A stretch of 64,000 bases of DNA, taken from contig ML677328.1 in the NCBI GenBank assembly GCA_007922305.1, positions 8,480,620 through 8,544,619 on the forward strand, in the 5' to 3' direction. This DNA is from Dermatemys mawii (lineage: Eukaryota > Chordata > Testudines > Dermatemydidae). This document shows, piece by piece, positions 45,506-57,665 of the stretch. The notes beneath the pieces were generated by a model. That model did not search any database, had not been told where the DNA came from, and saw only the letters and a program-made list of their open reading frames with translations. Positions within the stretch are counted from its first letter, which is position 1; each line of letters begins with the position of its first letter. Made by a program: the position numbers and the translations under genes.

Positions 45506-48291
45506 CACTGAGCATTGGCTTCTGTACTTGGCAAAAATTGGGAGCCTCTACATAAAGCACCACATATTCCAAGTTCTGGTGCCCTTGACAAATACATTGG
45601 TTCATAGAACGGACTCTGGCAATTGTTCACAGATAATACTATGTTAGCAGCATCATGAATATAATTAAAATGTAATAAATCCACCTAAAACCCACCATAG
45701 AGTCCCATTCTCCTCTCCACCTCACCCCCAATCTACCCATCTCCCAAATCCTTCTGTGCCAGAGAGAAAACATGGGCCTTGCAGCATGCTCAGTAAGTGA
45801 AGAAAGTTGGGCTGTCATATACCAAAGTGCTTAACTGGTGGGGGCAGATTTTCAAGAGACCTTTCAAGAGAGTTTTAGGTGAATCCACAATGTGGACAGA
45901 TTTTCAAAAGAGCTCAGCTTCTGTCTAGGCAACTCAATGAAGAGTTAAACTAGCAAAAGTACTTGGCACCTAGAAGGCCTCCCCACCTCGCCCCCGATTA
46001 TGCCATGTTTTTTTTCAAAAGGTCAGCCCACAATGTGGTGTCATTATGGGTGCTGAGCCCTTCTGGGAAATGTGATTTAAATCAAAGGAACTGCTCACAT
46101 GCTTGAAGTTAAACATGTTTTACAAGATTGAGGCCAGAGCGATCAATGTGTTGCCCCATCTCTTTATTCAGCCATGTGAATAATGTGCTAATTTAGATCT
46201 GCTAATTAGCACATCAGGAATGTAAATTATGAATTAAACTCTAGAATAAACATGCAACACTCATGCTTTTTTAGGGGGGAGGGTGAAGAAACCCCTCTCC
46301 AGAGTAAGAAAGAGCAAAGGATTTTTAACCATCTGGCATGCTTTCTTTTCAACAAGAATTGATTGGGGGGTGGGGCATGTGTATATTATAGCAGGTATTT
46401 TGGCTAAGATTTTGGGTTGCATTTAGGGGTCAGCAAAGGTTGTTTTATAGCCACCGGGTTTTGTAATTTACACCCAGCTTCTTATAACTGGCAAATGGCC
46501 ATTTCAGTAGATGGGAGTTGCTTGAGTATGGAAATCATCTGTCCAGGAGCAGTAGGGGAGAGTGGTTAAGTCGCCACTACCCCACTTCAGGGTTCCCTCA
46601 TGCTAAGGGACACTCCATTTGCTGGTTCATCTGGCTGAGTCAATGGTTGTTGTGTGTCATTGGACACATGTAAAGTAGTCATAGAATGGCTAGGATTTAG
46701 CCCCTTAAAAAGTGTGCTACAGCTAAAGTAGCAATTTGCCAAAAGTTTGCCATTATAATCTCATATTTGCAAATTCAGAGCTTTCTGCAACTTTCTGGAT
46801 GAAATTTTCCACACTTGAAATCTTCTTGAGTGTAGATGGTTTGGGGCTTTGTGTGTATTTGTTTCTTTGTTCTTTCTGAAACGTGGAATGGATTTGAGTT
46901 TGTATAAAATCTCTTCAACCATTTTTGAGATTGGAGAGTATAGGAAAAATGAGCGTTTCCCTTTTTGAAAAATGTCAAACCATCATTTGTGTGTGTATTT
47001 ATTAAACTGGGCATGTAAAAAATGGCTCAAGTTTGAGACTTGGTCTACATGTACCCGACATGGAAAATCACTGTGTTTGCTCTGATTGCAATAGTGGCAA
47101 AAGGCATTAAAAATAATGTAACTGAAAAATCACTTATGTGCATGAACACTTGGCATTCACTAACATCTGGCTAACATCTGTCTGTCCTCAGACAAGGAGC
47201 AGGCACAGGAGATGCTGTGACGATCTGCATGAGGAGGAAATTAAATATTTTACTGAAACCCCAAAGCCAAATCTTCCAAAATTAAAAATAACCATCATTT
47301 ATAAAGTGTTAAAACCAGGGACAGGAGGAAGTTATGGGCATGAGAAAGTCACAGGACCTGTGATTTTAGAGTTCCTCTATAATTTTGTTTCATTCTAGCT
47401 TTGATGTGTAAAACATTTTTTATATCTCTCTTGGTTGTTACCACAAAGCTTTCAGAAAATAAAGCCAGTGCTCCGCTCACCTGTTAAACCATTTTTGTCA
47501 GAAAACTACCTTCTCAACAGCAGCAACACCACCACAGGTAGAATCTGACCCTTCCACCATCTCAATCTTCAGAGAAAGGTCTGAGTTTTAACATCTAAGT
47601 ATGACCATTTAAAGTCTGTTATTATTAAGCAGAGGACATTTTCTCTACCCTTTTCTCTCTCCTAAAAAACACCAAGGGAATTATTAAAAAAAAATGCGAA
47701 AAAGTTTAAACAGTTAAAATTACAACAAATTAGTAGATGCAAAAGTTAGGGTTCCTATACCATAATTCATATAGTGGCAGGTACTGCATAATATTTTATT
47801 TCTGTTTCTGGTTAAGTGGCTATTTCTATTAAAATCAGCAACCTACATTTGTAAAGGTGAAAATAAGTGAAGACTGATATCTCTGGATTCATTAGCTTTG
47901 TACAGATGAACAGTGGAAAAGGGTATTTTGATGAAGAACTACTGATAGTCCAGAAAGTTACGGATATCTAAGCATTATACAAGTATCCATTTCCCATCTA
48001 GCATGGGTCTTCTTGGCCTATTGACTCTCCTATTGCAATTCAGTTCCTATCTGAAAACTGTTTTTACAGAAATGTAAATATGATAACCATTCACTTATCT
48101 CCCCAACAGCTTATATCTAGCATTTCTGGAACTAATCAAAATGCACCGACTTGCTTAAATGACTCGAGTGCTGAATTTCCTCAAAATATTATTGTAAAAG
48201 CAGAACCTTGAATTTAAGAAACTCTTGGAGTATTTATTCTTTTATCTTTAAAATAATTTCCATAGAGCTCATTCCTTAAATTATTCAAAGC
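45506..48291. other. Unassigned non-coding DNA
   Basis: No gene is seen. An 11-bp perfect inverted repeat (atgtgctaatt / aattagcacat) lies at 46183-46214. A possible MITE end (tggtctacatgtacc) occurs at 47040-47055 without a partner. Confidence 0.45.
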
Positions 48292-48294
48292 TGA

Positions 48295-48545
48295 GGACTG
48301 GTCTACACTTAAAAATTGGATTGAGCACAGTATGTTGCTCAGGTCTCTGAAACATTTTGCACTCCAACTGTTGTAATTAGGTTACCTAAATTACAGCGCA
48401 GCCAAATCTGGGCGTGCCTCTCAGAGGTAGATTAACTACACTGATGGAAAAAAACAACTCCCTAAACTTCTATTGATGTGGGAGGCATCTACTCTATGGC
48501 ACTACAGAGCTGTGCCGCTGTAGCAAATGCAATGTAGACATGGCC
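48295..48545. mobile_element. Harbinger-type MITE, 251 bp, old
   Basis: The left end GGACTGGTCTACACTT and the right end (outward) GGCCATGTCTACATTG are inverted repeats. The flanks TGA (48292-48294) and TCA (48546-48548) fit a decayed 3-bp duplication. The interior words 'aggttacctaaattacagc' and 'gtagattaactacactgatgg' resemble Harbinger MITEs elsewhere in turtles. Divergence is high. Confidence 0.65.
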
Positions 48546-48548
48546 TCA

Positions 48549-50305
48549 GAAAAAGTTTAAAAAAAAAAGAAAAAAAGAAACCAAGGAGTATTTTCTGAAT
48601 AAGACTCACTTAAATATGACCTCTGTTTAATACAAATGTCAACAAATTGCAGCATACTTGCAAATCAAGGACCCTGAACATCTAAAACTGAATTAATGAG
48701 AAAAATGTCAGTGATAATTTTCCATGGAGATCATTTACTGTATCGTGTAATATGACCTGCTATATTATATGAAGACTTGAATATCAACCACCACCAAAGT
48801 TTGGGTCCTCATTTATCATTTTTCTTTTCTTCATTAATCTTCCTCTCTAAATGATCCCTCTGTGTTTTCTCTAAGATATGCAGAATGATTTCTACATTGA
48901 AAGAAGCTTAGCAGAATCCCCACTGGTTTAGCCGAAGGCAGACTTTGTTCTGGCTCACCTGGCAGAGCTATACTGCTGCCTAAGCCCCCTGAGGATCCTG
49001 GTCTGAATATCTAAAGCAATGACATGAAGGGGACACACAAACAGTCGGGTGTGTGCAGAAGAATTTAATTCACTCTATTACAAGGGCAGCAGTTGGTACA
49101 CATAAATTTTTCTCCCAGGATTCATCTCCAAAGTGCCTACCTTGCAAGTTTCCCATTATTGCAATACATTATGTATTAGGATTGCTTTCTTTTTTCTATT
49201 GCATACTTCAAAGGGGCACTGTCAATCTCTTGTAAATCTGAGCTGCACTACTAGGGAGTGGCAGTGGGAATGAACTGGCTGAGCAGTGACTGCAGGTTGT
49301 GTGCATTCAAAGAGACGAATACTTCCAGAAGTGCTCTTGGCACACACCATTGGTGGAGCCTTTGCTCCACCCCACACATTCATCCTAATGTGCAATGGAG
49401 GAAGAGCACGGCCCTGCCCACATCCCATCCAGAAATGCCCACTGAAGTAGGTCTATTATTTTTGGTAAGAAAATATCAAGGCTTGTAGAATCAAAAGATC
49501 ACGGTAGGTTGATATGGGAATTCATTCTAGCTGAGCCAAACTTTTCTGGGAGCTGCCCCTGGGGTGTAAGCCCAGTGCAGGAGGACTTTATGAAGTCACT
49601 TAGACCTGATTGGTTTGGAGATGGGCCAACGCATTGTACAAGAAAAGTGGCTGAGTGAGGTTAAAGCATCTTCCCCTCTACTTTGGCTGTATGAGCTTGT
49701 TCCCATATACCTACTTCTTGCATTGCTTCTTTATTATGTCCTGTGATGGTCAGACTGATAAATGGGCTTCCAATCCTAATCAGATGGCCATCTGAGATGC
49801 TGTGGAAATGAACAATCCAATCGCTCCTTGCTACAATTAACCTTTGCAAATGTCATTATGGTGAACTCCCTATGGCATGAATGACATGGCCAAAAAGTGT
49901 GAGGTCACAGCTGAAAAGGTTTACATAGCAACATGCCGTAGGTTTCAAACACTCCAGTCTCATGTGAGATTGCCAGATATTTAAGCAAGAGGTGAAGACA
50001 TTAATGAGAGGCTCCAAGTCTCAAGTGCTCAGCCACCATGTCTTTTTCATGGAAAAACATACCCCACAATCACACCCTATGCTGCAAGGTATTATGCAAT
50101 ACATTAATGTATAATTATGGCAAACACTTTATCTAACCTAAAGCCTGCTTTTGGCATTCTACAACTTTCGCAATCTATACAAACTGCAAAGATTGGCTAC
50201 TAATTACCTATTCAAATGGGGCACTTCCCTCTTAGATTCAGTCACTATACCAGTTTCAGCCCCTACAATGCTACATGCACTGACGTTTGTAATGCCGCCT
50301 GCCTC
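48549..50305. other. Unassigned non-coding DNA
   Basis: No gene or repeat was recognised apart from an A-rich run near 48558-48580. Confidence 0.45.
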
Positions 50306-50308
50306 TAT

Positions 50309-50593
50309 GGGCTGGTCTTCACTTGGGCGGGGGATCGACTGCAGATACGCAACTTCAGCTACGTGAATCACGTAGCTGAAGTCAGCGTATCTGCAGCCGA
50401 CTCACCTCCCGTCCTCACGGCGACGGCAGTCGGCGGCGCGCTCCCCCGTCGACTCTGGCTTACTCCTCGGGGGGAGCTGGAGTTCCGGAGTTGACAGGGC
50501 CAGCGCTAGCGATCGATTTATCACGTCCTCACAAGGCGCGAGAAATCGATCGCTAAAACATCGACCGCTGCCTGCGGTAGTGAGGACGTACCC
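50309..50593. mobile_element. CpG-rich Harbinger-type MITE with long internal hairpin, 285 bp
   Basis: It starts GGGCTGGTCTTCACTTGG and ends GTGAGGACGTACCC. Both flanks read TAT (50306-50308 and 50594-50596). Near the left, CTGCAGATACGC and GCGTATCTGCAG enclose ACTTCAGCTACGTG / CACGTAGCTGAAGT, forming a hairpin of about 60 bases. Near the right, AGCGATCGATTTA pairs with AAATCGATCGCT. The block keeps many CpGs (gacggcgacggcagtcggc) in an otherwise CpG-poor window, which suggests a recent insertion or low methylation decay. The 92-codon frame through it is not a gene. Confidence 0.8.
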
Positions 50594-50596
50594 TAT

Positions 50597-50869
50597 GACA
50601 ATCAAGCTCATGAGCATGTCATGACGAGATGCACTTCACCTATTCATTGCACTCACCACACTTTCTAAGGCTGGGGCTGACAATGGGAACAGAGTTATTT
50701 CTTCCCCATAGTTAAGCTGGTAAAGGAAATAGAAATATAGGCTGAGACCTTTAAAGCCACATAAGGGAACTGCTCCTCATTAATTTTAGTGGCAGCTTTA
50801 GGAGCTCAGCCTAACAATCTGAATTCAAACAGTTTAGAGCAAGAATCATAGATTTCTTATATAGATGTA
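50597..50869. other. Short unassigned stretch
   Basis: No feature was recognised between the MITE and the MIR copy. Confidence 0.4.
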
Positions 50870-51130
50870 TGGAATGTCTAGCACAACGGGGCCCTGATCT
50901 TGGAGATGAAGGATGCTCTCAAAGACAGGGCAACAGACTTAGGCTCAGGAGGCCTTGGCTCAATTCTGGGTTTAGCCACATACTTCCTGTATGACCCCAG
51001 ACAAGTCATTTAATGTATCCTGGTATCACGTTCTTCATCTGTAAAATGGGGATCACAGTACCTCCCTATCTCACAAGTGCACCGAGAGGCAAAAATCCAT
51101 TAATGTTGAAAGGCCTACAAATACTCCAGT
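50870..51130 (+). repeat. MIR-type SINE, long copy
   Basis: From 'gaatgtctagcacaacgggg' through 'ttggctcaattctgggttt', 'gaccccagacaagtcattta' and 'cttcatctgtaaaatgggg' to 'cacagtacctccc', the order follows the plus-strand MIR consensus, with the sauropsid-type 'tagcacaatggggccctgatc' text at the left. It is the best-preserved MIR in the window. Confidence 0.75.
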
Positions 51131-52524
51131 GACTAGACAGACGGTATTACCAGAATAAAAGTAATATGATTTTAATTAACAAATTATATTTTTAAGGTAA
51201 ATTAATGGACTAACTTCAACTTGAAATGTTATCACACACATTCATACCTAAAACTATAATGCATATGACATCAAAGGCATCTAATTTCATTTTATTGAAA
51301 TTAATATGGTAACAGACTAAGGTACTATCCTTTTTTAAGCAAATTAAATTATATTTTAATCTTTTCTTCTTAATTTATATTTGCACACAGCATGCAATGT
51401 TCAGTTTGACATCCTATCTAGCAATTAGTTCCCTAATAGTATTTATCAGTTAGCTAAATGGCATATTACTGCCTGCTTCAATTTTCCAAACATACTTCAG
51501 CTGTTGTCATTACCTCCAATAAGCAATAGGAAAGCATTTTTAATGACATAGCCAACAATCTTATTATAAACATTTGGTAATAGACTTAATAATATGCGTA
51601 TGCATACCCAATGGGAAATATCTGCTGTTTGAACTAGAGTAAAATAGTGCATCATAACAAGCAATCATTGCTACTAAACTCTACATTTTAAACCTTCATC
51701 AAATTCTACGATATTATACTTGGCCAGAAAGTTAAGCATAAGCAGGGGTCACAGCCTGTCAGCTGAGGGTGTTTTCGCTGGGCTATCCAATTGGCCAACT
51801 GCAAAGCACTGGAGAACTAGATGGGCTCCTATGACTCACTGACACTGACAATAAGAGGGCTGAAAATCTTTTCTTAAGCACTGGTCCAGAAAGGAGCTCC
51901 TCCGAGGTGCAAAGTTCTGCCTGCATGAAGTCTATTCAAGTCAGCATTGGGGTTTAAGATTATAAAGACTGTGGGGCAGAAACAGTCTCTTCCTGCATGT
52001 AGGTAGTGCCAGCCACCCTGCGGTTGCTATCAAAATAAACAATAGAGATGAGCAGATCTGCCTCTGATTAACCACTGTACCAAAAGCAGCACAGAAACAA
52101 CTTGCACAGCCTCCATGTCTGCTTTGCAGCCAGAGAGTGTAAAACTGTGAATAAGAGGAGACCCCTACGGCTTCCCTGTTGCCACTGAGTCACTTTCTTT
52201 CTCGGTCAACTAGCCACTATTTCCTGTAGCTGCATCTCAGAGACACCTTAGTTAGTTGGACATGGACTGAATCCCTCATGTTCTTCAGACGTGGGATTTT
52301 GGTTTCAGAGTACATAAAACTCAACATTACCATTCATTCTGGGGGATAGCTGCATAAAACCCCAAACCTTTATAGTTGCAAATTCAAATATAAGCAGAGT
52401 GGGTAGCCCTTGTCCAAATTAAACATGTAGGGTGTCATGCAGCACCCTATTAGGCAGGATACAGAGAGTAACTATGTTAGGGAAAGGCTCAATCATCTCA
52501 GTGCTTGGAGAACTTAGAGACACA
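51131..52524. other. Unassigned A+T-rich DNA
   Basis: No gene or recognised repeat in about 1.4 kb. Confidence 0.45.
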
Positions 52525-52925
52525 GTATCATAAAAATGTTGGGCTGCAAAGGACCTCTACAGGTCATCTAGTCAATCCCTCTGCATGGAAGTAGGACCAA
52601 GTATACCTAGACTATGCCTGACAGCTGACAGTCTAACAGGTCCTTAAAGACAGCCTCCCTTGAAAGCCTATTCCAGTACTGAACTATCCTTAGAAAGTTT
52701 TTCCTAACATCCAACCAAAATCTCGCTTGCAACAAATTAAGCCATTTGTTTCTTGTCCTACTTTCAGTGGACATGGAGAACAATTGATCACAGTCCTCTT
52801 GATAACAGCTATTAACATATTTGAAAATTGTTGTATCAGATCTTCCTTCAATCTTTTCTCAAGCCTAATCATGCTCCCTATTAAGTAACATCTCCCATTA
52901 ACAAAGAACTTGTATTTTAGTGCCA
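52525..52925 (-). repeat. CR1/L3-like LINE fragment
   Basis: Starting 'atcataaaaatgttgggctg', then 'aaggacctctacaggtcatctagtc', 'ttaaagacagcctccc' and 'gaaagtttttcctaacatcc', this is the reverse complement of a CR1-superfamily 3' region. The usual text is 'atagaa..ttggaagggacctc..aggtcatctagtcca' and 'ttcctaatatccaacc'. On the minus strand, a 78-codon open frame covers part of it without clear protein similarity. The copy is old. Confidence 0.7.
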
Positions 52926-55492
52926 CTCTTGTCTATGACTGCCCCCCAAAACCTTCAGAAAGAATTGCTTTTATTAAAATAAATGCAAGGTTTTCACTAC
53001 CACTATAGATTGTGATCCTATCTAACTCAGAGGTGATTTTAAAAAGCTAACTTTAATGGGCTTGACTAGATCAGGATTTCGGCCACCAAGACAGCAATAG
53101 TGATCTAGCTATGCCAGGTATGCTGCACCAGTGTAAACAGATTAGGGTAAGCTGTAACGGTGAGTCATCATTTACACAACTGCATTGTGTCTACACCAGC
53201 ATTTTTCACCACTGCAGGTGCACCTGAGGCTAAGATCCTAATGTAGTTAATGCCTATGCCAATGACTTTAGCGCTGAACAAGCAGTGCATGCAGGACAAC
53301 ATCTCATTCAAGCAGAAGCCCTGCAACTCAACATATCCTTTTAAACACAGTTCCCTTCCTGGTTCTTACTTACTTCAGGAGGAAGAAATTTCTGGTTGGT
53401 CTATAACAAATTACTACAGTTCTGTACTCATTCAGCTGCAAGCTCATTCGCCATCCCCCTCCATTCACTCCTTACCCACTTGGCCTGGGGAGTGTGCGGT
53501 GCATCCCCTTACTTCAGCATGTTCAGACCCAAGATCTTGCAAGTCTATGAAGCAAGGCACACATGGGCACTATGAGACTGCATTTGGAGACTCTTTCCCT
53601 TCCATTTTGCTTTTATTTTTGGATAAATCTTTTTTTAAAGTACTATCCAATCACTGGCACAAGGCAAGTTTAACAAAATATATTCTAACACACACAGATT
53701 CACTGAGGTGTTAACAAATCAAGACATCTCATATTGAACATAAAGACCAAAGTTCAGAGTCTTTTTTTTATTGAAATGCTCAGTGTCCTTTAAATTCTCC
53801 CTTCATTTTCAGTTTGTTTCCTTCGTGTGTATTTAGCTCTATTTCCTATTTCAAATTGAAGATTAGATTTAATGTACTGCATAGTAAATGGTGCTATTGG
53901 TAGGCAGTTCTTTTGAACTGTGACCTGCAATAGTAAAGCACTTAAATAGAAATGAGGGGCTAAAGATGTGTCAACAGGCACAACTGACAGGCCATTCTCT
54001 GATAACCTTAGTTTTGGATGTGGAACAGGCATCTGACTGGCTCCAAGAGCCCTGTTTAAAAGAAACTCTGAATAGAATGTGTATTTGTGTTAGCTCTTTT
54101 CAAATAGACGAAACTCCCACAAATATTAATTCTCTGCTCATAGCGATATTTATTTTATCTAATGATGTACATTATATTAAATCCATATGTCAACTAGGAA
54201 GAAGGCCAAATCAGAATTTCTGCCTTCTCCATTCCTGTTTAGTTTGCCTACTGAACCCTTGGCCATAGTTACCAGACAATACCAAACATAAAAACCATTT
54301 TATGGTTTTATGTTGGTAAAACAGGTAAGTTATGAATGTAGGTTGAGGATAACACACTCATTTTAGAGAAGAGCTTTACCACCTTAATCCCTGTGCGCTT
54401 CTACACTTTGGAAAACTGTCTAGTCTGTCATATAAACTGGGAGAAACTCACTTTACTTATGTTTACCAAAAGACAGAACCTTCACATTAGCAGAACTTCC
54501 CAATTTCTTGTATTAAAGAAAATTCACTATGTAAACATAAAAACACACGCAATTCCAACTAAATGGTTTATTTGAATTTCAATGATAAGACAACTGTCAA
54601 AAGATGAAGAAAGGAGGATACATCTTCATACCCATTAAGATGAATCGGAATCATTATAATCAACGGAAGACCGAGGAGCACAAAATTGATAAAAATTAAT
54701 GGGTCGGGCAAGTACTCTCCACCTCTGTAACGAGAAGTGTAGAATAGAATGGAATTTTTCAACAACTCCCCCACCTTTTTGGGAGACAGAAGATCCTGAT
54801 TCATCAAAACTGAAACTTTCCAGGTGATCACACTGGTTTCCATGGCAAAACCATCCTTCATCTCAGTTAGCTACACCTGCATAAAACTGAAGGAATGCAA
54901 TGGTGAGCCAGATTGTAAATTTATAATTTGGAGATAACATTGTGTAGTGGAGTTTTGGACAGACTCTGGGGAATAGGATGGAAGGCAGCATGAAGTGAGT
55001 GCTAAGTTGTTCCTCGATTATGGCAAACTCTTCCAAAGTGATTACACTTCGACAGCTTGATTGAAGAAAACACATGACAGAGAAGAAATGTAATGTAAGA
55101 GAAAATAGAAATATTTTGATTAAACTAAAATGTTTGGCACAGACAATGTCTTGGTTACCTTTGTATGCTATTTTATTTTCTTGGTTTTTAAAGTAATTGC
55201 TTAGGGGTGACACTGTATTCCTTGTAATTGCATTACAATTGGAGTGTACTCATTTCTCTGATTTAGGAGACATTCTTTAATGACTGCAAGTGAACACACA
55301 ACTAGACATTACTCATCTACTCTGGGCTGCTATTGTCAGCTATCTGTTTAAATAGGAAAATGTACAGTACTACTTGTACTTCTTACCCAGAAAATAAGAA
55401 GAGCCTACTAAATTCAGTCAAATATTGGCAATGTGTGAATATACATGAGCACATACTTTTGAACACTGAATTTTAATGTTCAAAATTTAATG
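52926..55492. other. Unassigned DNA with a possible MITE remnant and a hairpin
   Basis: Positions 53085-53235 contain 'gatctagctatgcca', 'cagtgtaaacag' and 'gtgtctacaccagcat', possibly a worn MITE. Positions 54273-54312 form an imperfect hairpin (accaaacataaaaacca / tggttttatgttggt). Two adjacent minus-strand frames of 116 and 97 codons (55213-54863 and 54861-54568) have no recognised domains and are not called genes. Confidence 0.4.
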
Positions 55493-55527
55493 TTTAAATG
55501 GTGGCAGACTTTTCTCCACCATTTAAA
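55493..55527. other. Perfect 12-bp stem with 11-base loop
   Basis: TTTAAATGGTGG at 55493-55504 and its exact reverse complement CCACCATTTAAA at 55516-55527 flank CAGACTTTTCT. It is not a terminator in the bacterial sense. Its role, if any, is unknown. Confidence 0.7.
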
Positions 55528-57017
55528 GCTCACTTTCCCATCAAATCTCATATTGCAATGTGAAAATGACTGATGTCCTTTCTAGACAATTAATTATAGC
55601 AACTGTCTACAAGCAACTATAATTTTAATCATTTCTGAGGCAGGGGACTTACCTAAATGAAATGAGTAAGGAAGGCATTGAGATCTTCCTTGGATAGCCT
55701 CTGGTTCAGATCTCTGCGACCTCCCTTCCCCATTTTGTATTGTAAATGGAATCCTTTTATCTCACTCCACAATACATAAAAAAAATATGTATTAGGCTTT
55801 ATCTATCGCTCGCCCTATAACTTTTTCTGCACTTAATATTGAATACTGAACATATCACTCAGACCAAACAGATTCTGCTATGAAAATGGCAGTTTAAAAA
55901 ATATTAAGACAAGAAAGGGAACTATCTTGAGTTGACAGTTTTCCCAAGAGCATTAGAACTCCAAGCACCAATCTGGGTAATGAATACACTGAGAAAGCAA
56001 ATATTGGGAGCCCAACACATTTTTCAAGCCAGGAGGAAAGCTACAGACTGAGGAGGAAGAAATAATTATGCTATGCTTTCCAAAAACAATCAGAGGATCA
56101 ATGTAGTGGCGAGTTAGATAGATCTAACTTTAGATTGAATTAGAGTACTGCATTAGCGTGCCGCTGATACTTTGTATTTTAATAGCTGTTTTATTAAGTT
56201 TTACCAAAGAAAAGATTTTTGTTATGCAACTGAGGAAAGTGCTCTCCCTTTCTTTGGAAATAAAAGCAGCATCATATAGCTGAGAAATTCTCAGCATTCT
56301 TTCACTATTTTAGAATGCATTTGTTAGCACTGTTCTCCTTTTTCAAGAACAGTTAAATTTCTACATAATGATAGTGTTTCTGAATGGTAAATACTATGAA
56401 CATTTCAATATTTCAGTTCACCCTTTTATGGGGATTGGGTATGGTGGAATCCACCACACATTTTATTTAAATTATAGAAACACTGCAATTTCCATAATGG
56501 ATCAGACTAGTAGTCGTCTATCTAACCAAGTCTCTGACACTGCTCCATTGCAGAGGCTTTGGCAGAAGGGTCAGTCAACAATTTCCATTAACCTGAGAAA
56601 ATTATAAAATATTTTTCCCAACTGTATAACATGGTATAGATATTTAAATTATAGAGGTTTTGTGTGTGATACTCTGCAGTTGTGATCAGCAGAGATGCTG
56701 AAGCCTCTTGCTTTGAAATAGAAAGTTCTGCTTATGAGGGTATTTTTTACTTCCCCTTTCCCCCCCTTTGATCTAAAGTTGCCTAAATGTGTTTAGCTTC
56801 TGGGTTTTCTTGGTTTAACTTTAGGGGGTAGTAAAGAGAAGGCTGGGATTTGCACTAGGGTAGAGGTGGAGATATTCTATACTTTTGCTAGCTGGCTGAG
56901 GTTTTTTATAGAGGGTGGAAATTGCTTTTGATTGACTATGTTTGTATAAACTGTGTGTTTAAGAACTGTTAAAGCCTGGAGACTGAGATAGGTGTGTTTA
57001 TGTGTGTAACTGAAAAG
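55528..57017. other. Unassigned DNA with a worn CR1/L3-like scrap
   Basis: At about 56490-56590, 'aatggatcagactagtagt', 'ctatctaaccaagt' and 'ctctgacactgctcc' resemble a very old copy of the repeat seen at 3757. No gene is present. Confidence 0.4.
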
Positions 57018-57250
57018 AAGCAATAATACTTAGCATTTACATTGTGATTTAGATGTTCAAAGCACTGTACAGATATTAACTAATCAATCATCACACCATC
57101 TTTTGGAGATCAGCGATGTAAGTATTACTATGCCCACTTTACAGAAGAGGAAAATGTCACAAAGTAATTTTTCTTAGGACATACAGTGAGAAAACGGCAG
57201 AATCAGCATCAGCACTCAGGGCCCCACGAACCCCAAGTGTTTGAGTCTTC
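57018..57250 (-). repeat. MIR-type SINE
   Basis: The words 'ttcaaagcactgtacagata', 'cccactttacagaagaggaaa' and 'acatacagtgagaaaacgg' follow MIR in reverse orientation, as do the text before 'cagaatcagcatcagcac' and the approximate 3' boundary. Confidence 0.65.
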
Positions 57251-57284
57251 CTCTGAAGCATTAGATACCAATCAAAGCGGAATA

Positions 57285-57311
57285 AGCAGCAGCAGCAGCA
57301 GCAGCAGCAGC
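57285..57311. repeat. (AGC)9 trinucleotide tract
   Basis: Nine uninterrupted AGC units lie directly after the MIR copy. The tract is non-coding here: the short minus-strand frame that reads it as poly-Cys is a shadow. A five-unit relative occurs near 61513-61527. Confidence 0.95.
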
Positions 57312-57428
57312 AATGGTGTGCTTTGAAATGGCAGTCCATTTGTTCCTAAACGCCATGATAGGCTGCTCACCTGCTTTTCCAGCAGATGGCTACTTAGTAG
57401 CACATGCAAGGCAAGAGAGACTCTATGG

Positions 57429-57665
57429 CAGGGGTCTCAAACTCAATTTACCTTAGGGCCATTGCCAGTTCTCAAATCCTCCCAGCAGGCCAATAATGCC
57501 ACTCATGCCACCCAGAACCCGCTCCCCAAAACTCCGCCCACCCACAACTCCACCCCCCCACCTTGCTTAAGGCTCTGGGAGGGAGTTTGGGTGCGGGAGG
57601 AGGTCTGGGGTATGAGGTTGAGGTACAGGCTCTGGGAGGGAGTTTGGGTGCGGGAGGGGATCAGC
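57429..57665 (+). mobile_element. hAT (Charlie-like) transposon fragment with internal duplication
   Basis: It begins CAGGGGTCTCAAACTCAA, the standard left inverted end of Charlie/hAT elements, followed by 'ttagggccattgccag' and 'tcaaatcctcccagcag'. The right end is missing, so no duplication can be tested. Within it a 30-base segment (GGCTCTGGGAGGGAGTTTGG...) at 57571-57600 recurs identically at 57628-57657, a 57-bp period. The 111-codon open frame here covers the repeat and is not a gene. Confidence 0.7.

Noticed and set aside
45193..45684. 163-codon minus-strand open frame, the longest in the window
   Set aside because: It runs through a MIR SINE (45385-45505) read in the opposite sense. 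It has no domain, signal or splice context, and a frame of this length can arise by chance in a 64-kb window.
50216..50494. Arg/Ala-rich plus-strand frame over a CpG-rich block, possible gene start or promoter island
   Set aside because: The block is a bounded 285-bp MITE with inverted ends and TAT duplications. There is no exon or promoter evidence.
53250..53714. 154-codon plus-strand open frame
   Set aside because: No domain or motif was recognised, it has no neighbouring exons, and the translation looks random.
54568..55213. Two adjacent minus-strand frames (116 and 97 codons) that could be one broken gene
   Set aside because: They have hydrophobic patches but no recognisable receptor or enzyme motif. 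Adjacency of a stop and a new ATG is not evidence of a gene. A protein search of both translations would decide.
57157..57339. Minus-strand frame with a run of cysteines
   Set aside because: The cysteines come from reading the (AGC)9 tract in reverse. It is not a metallothionein-like gene.
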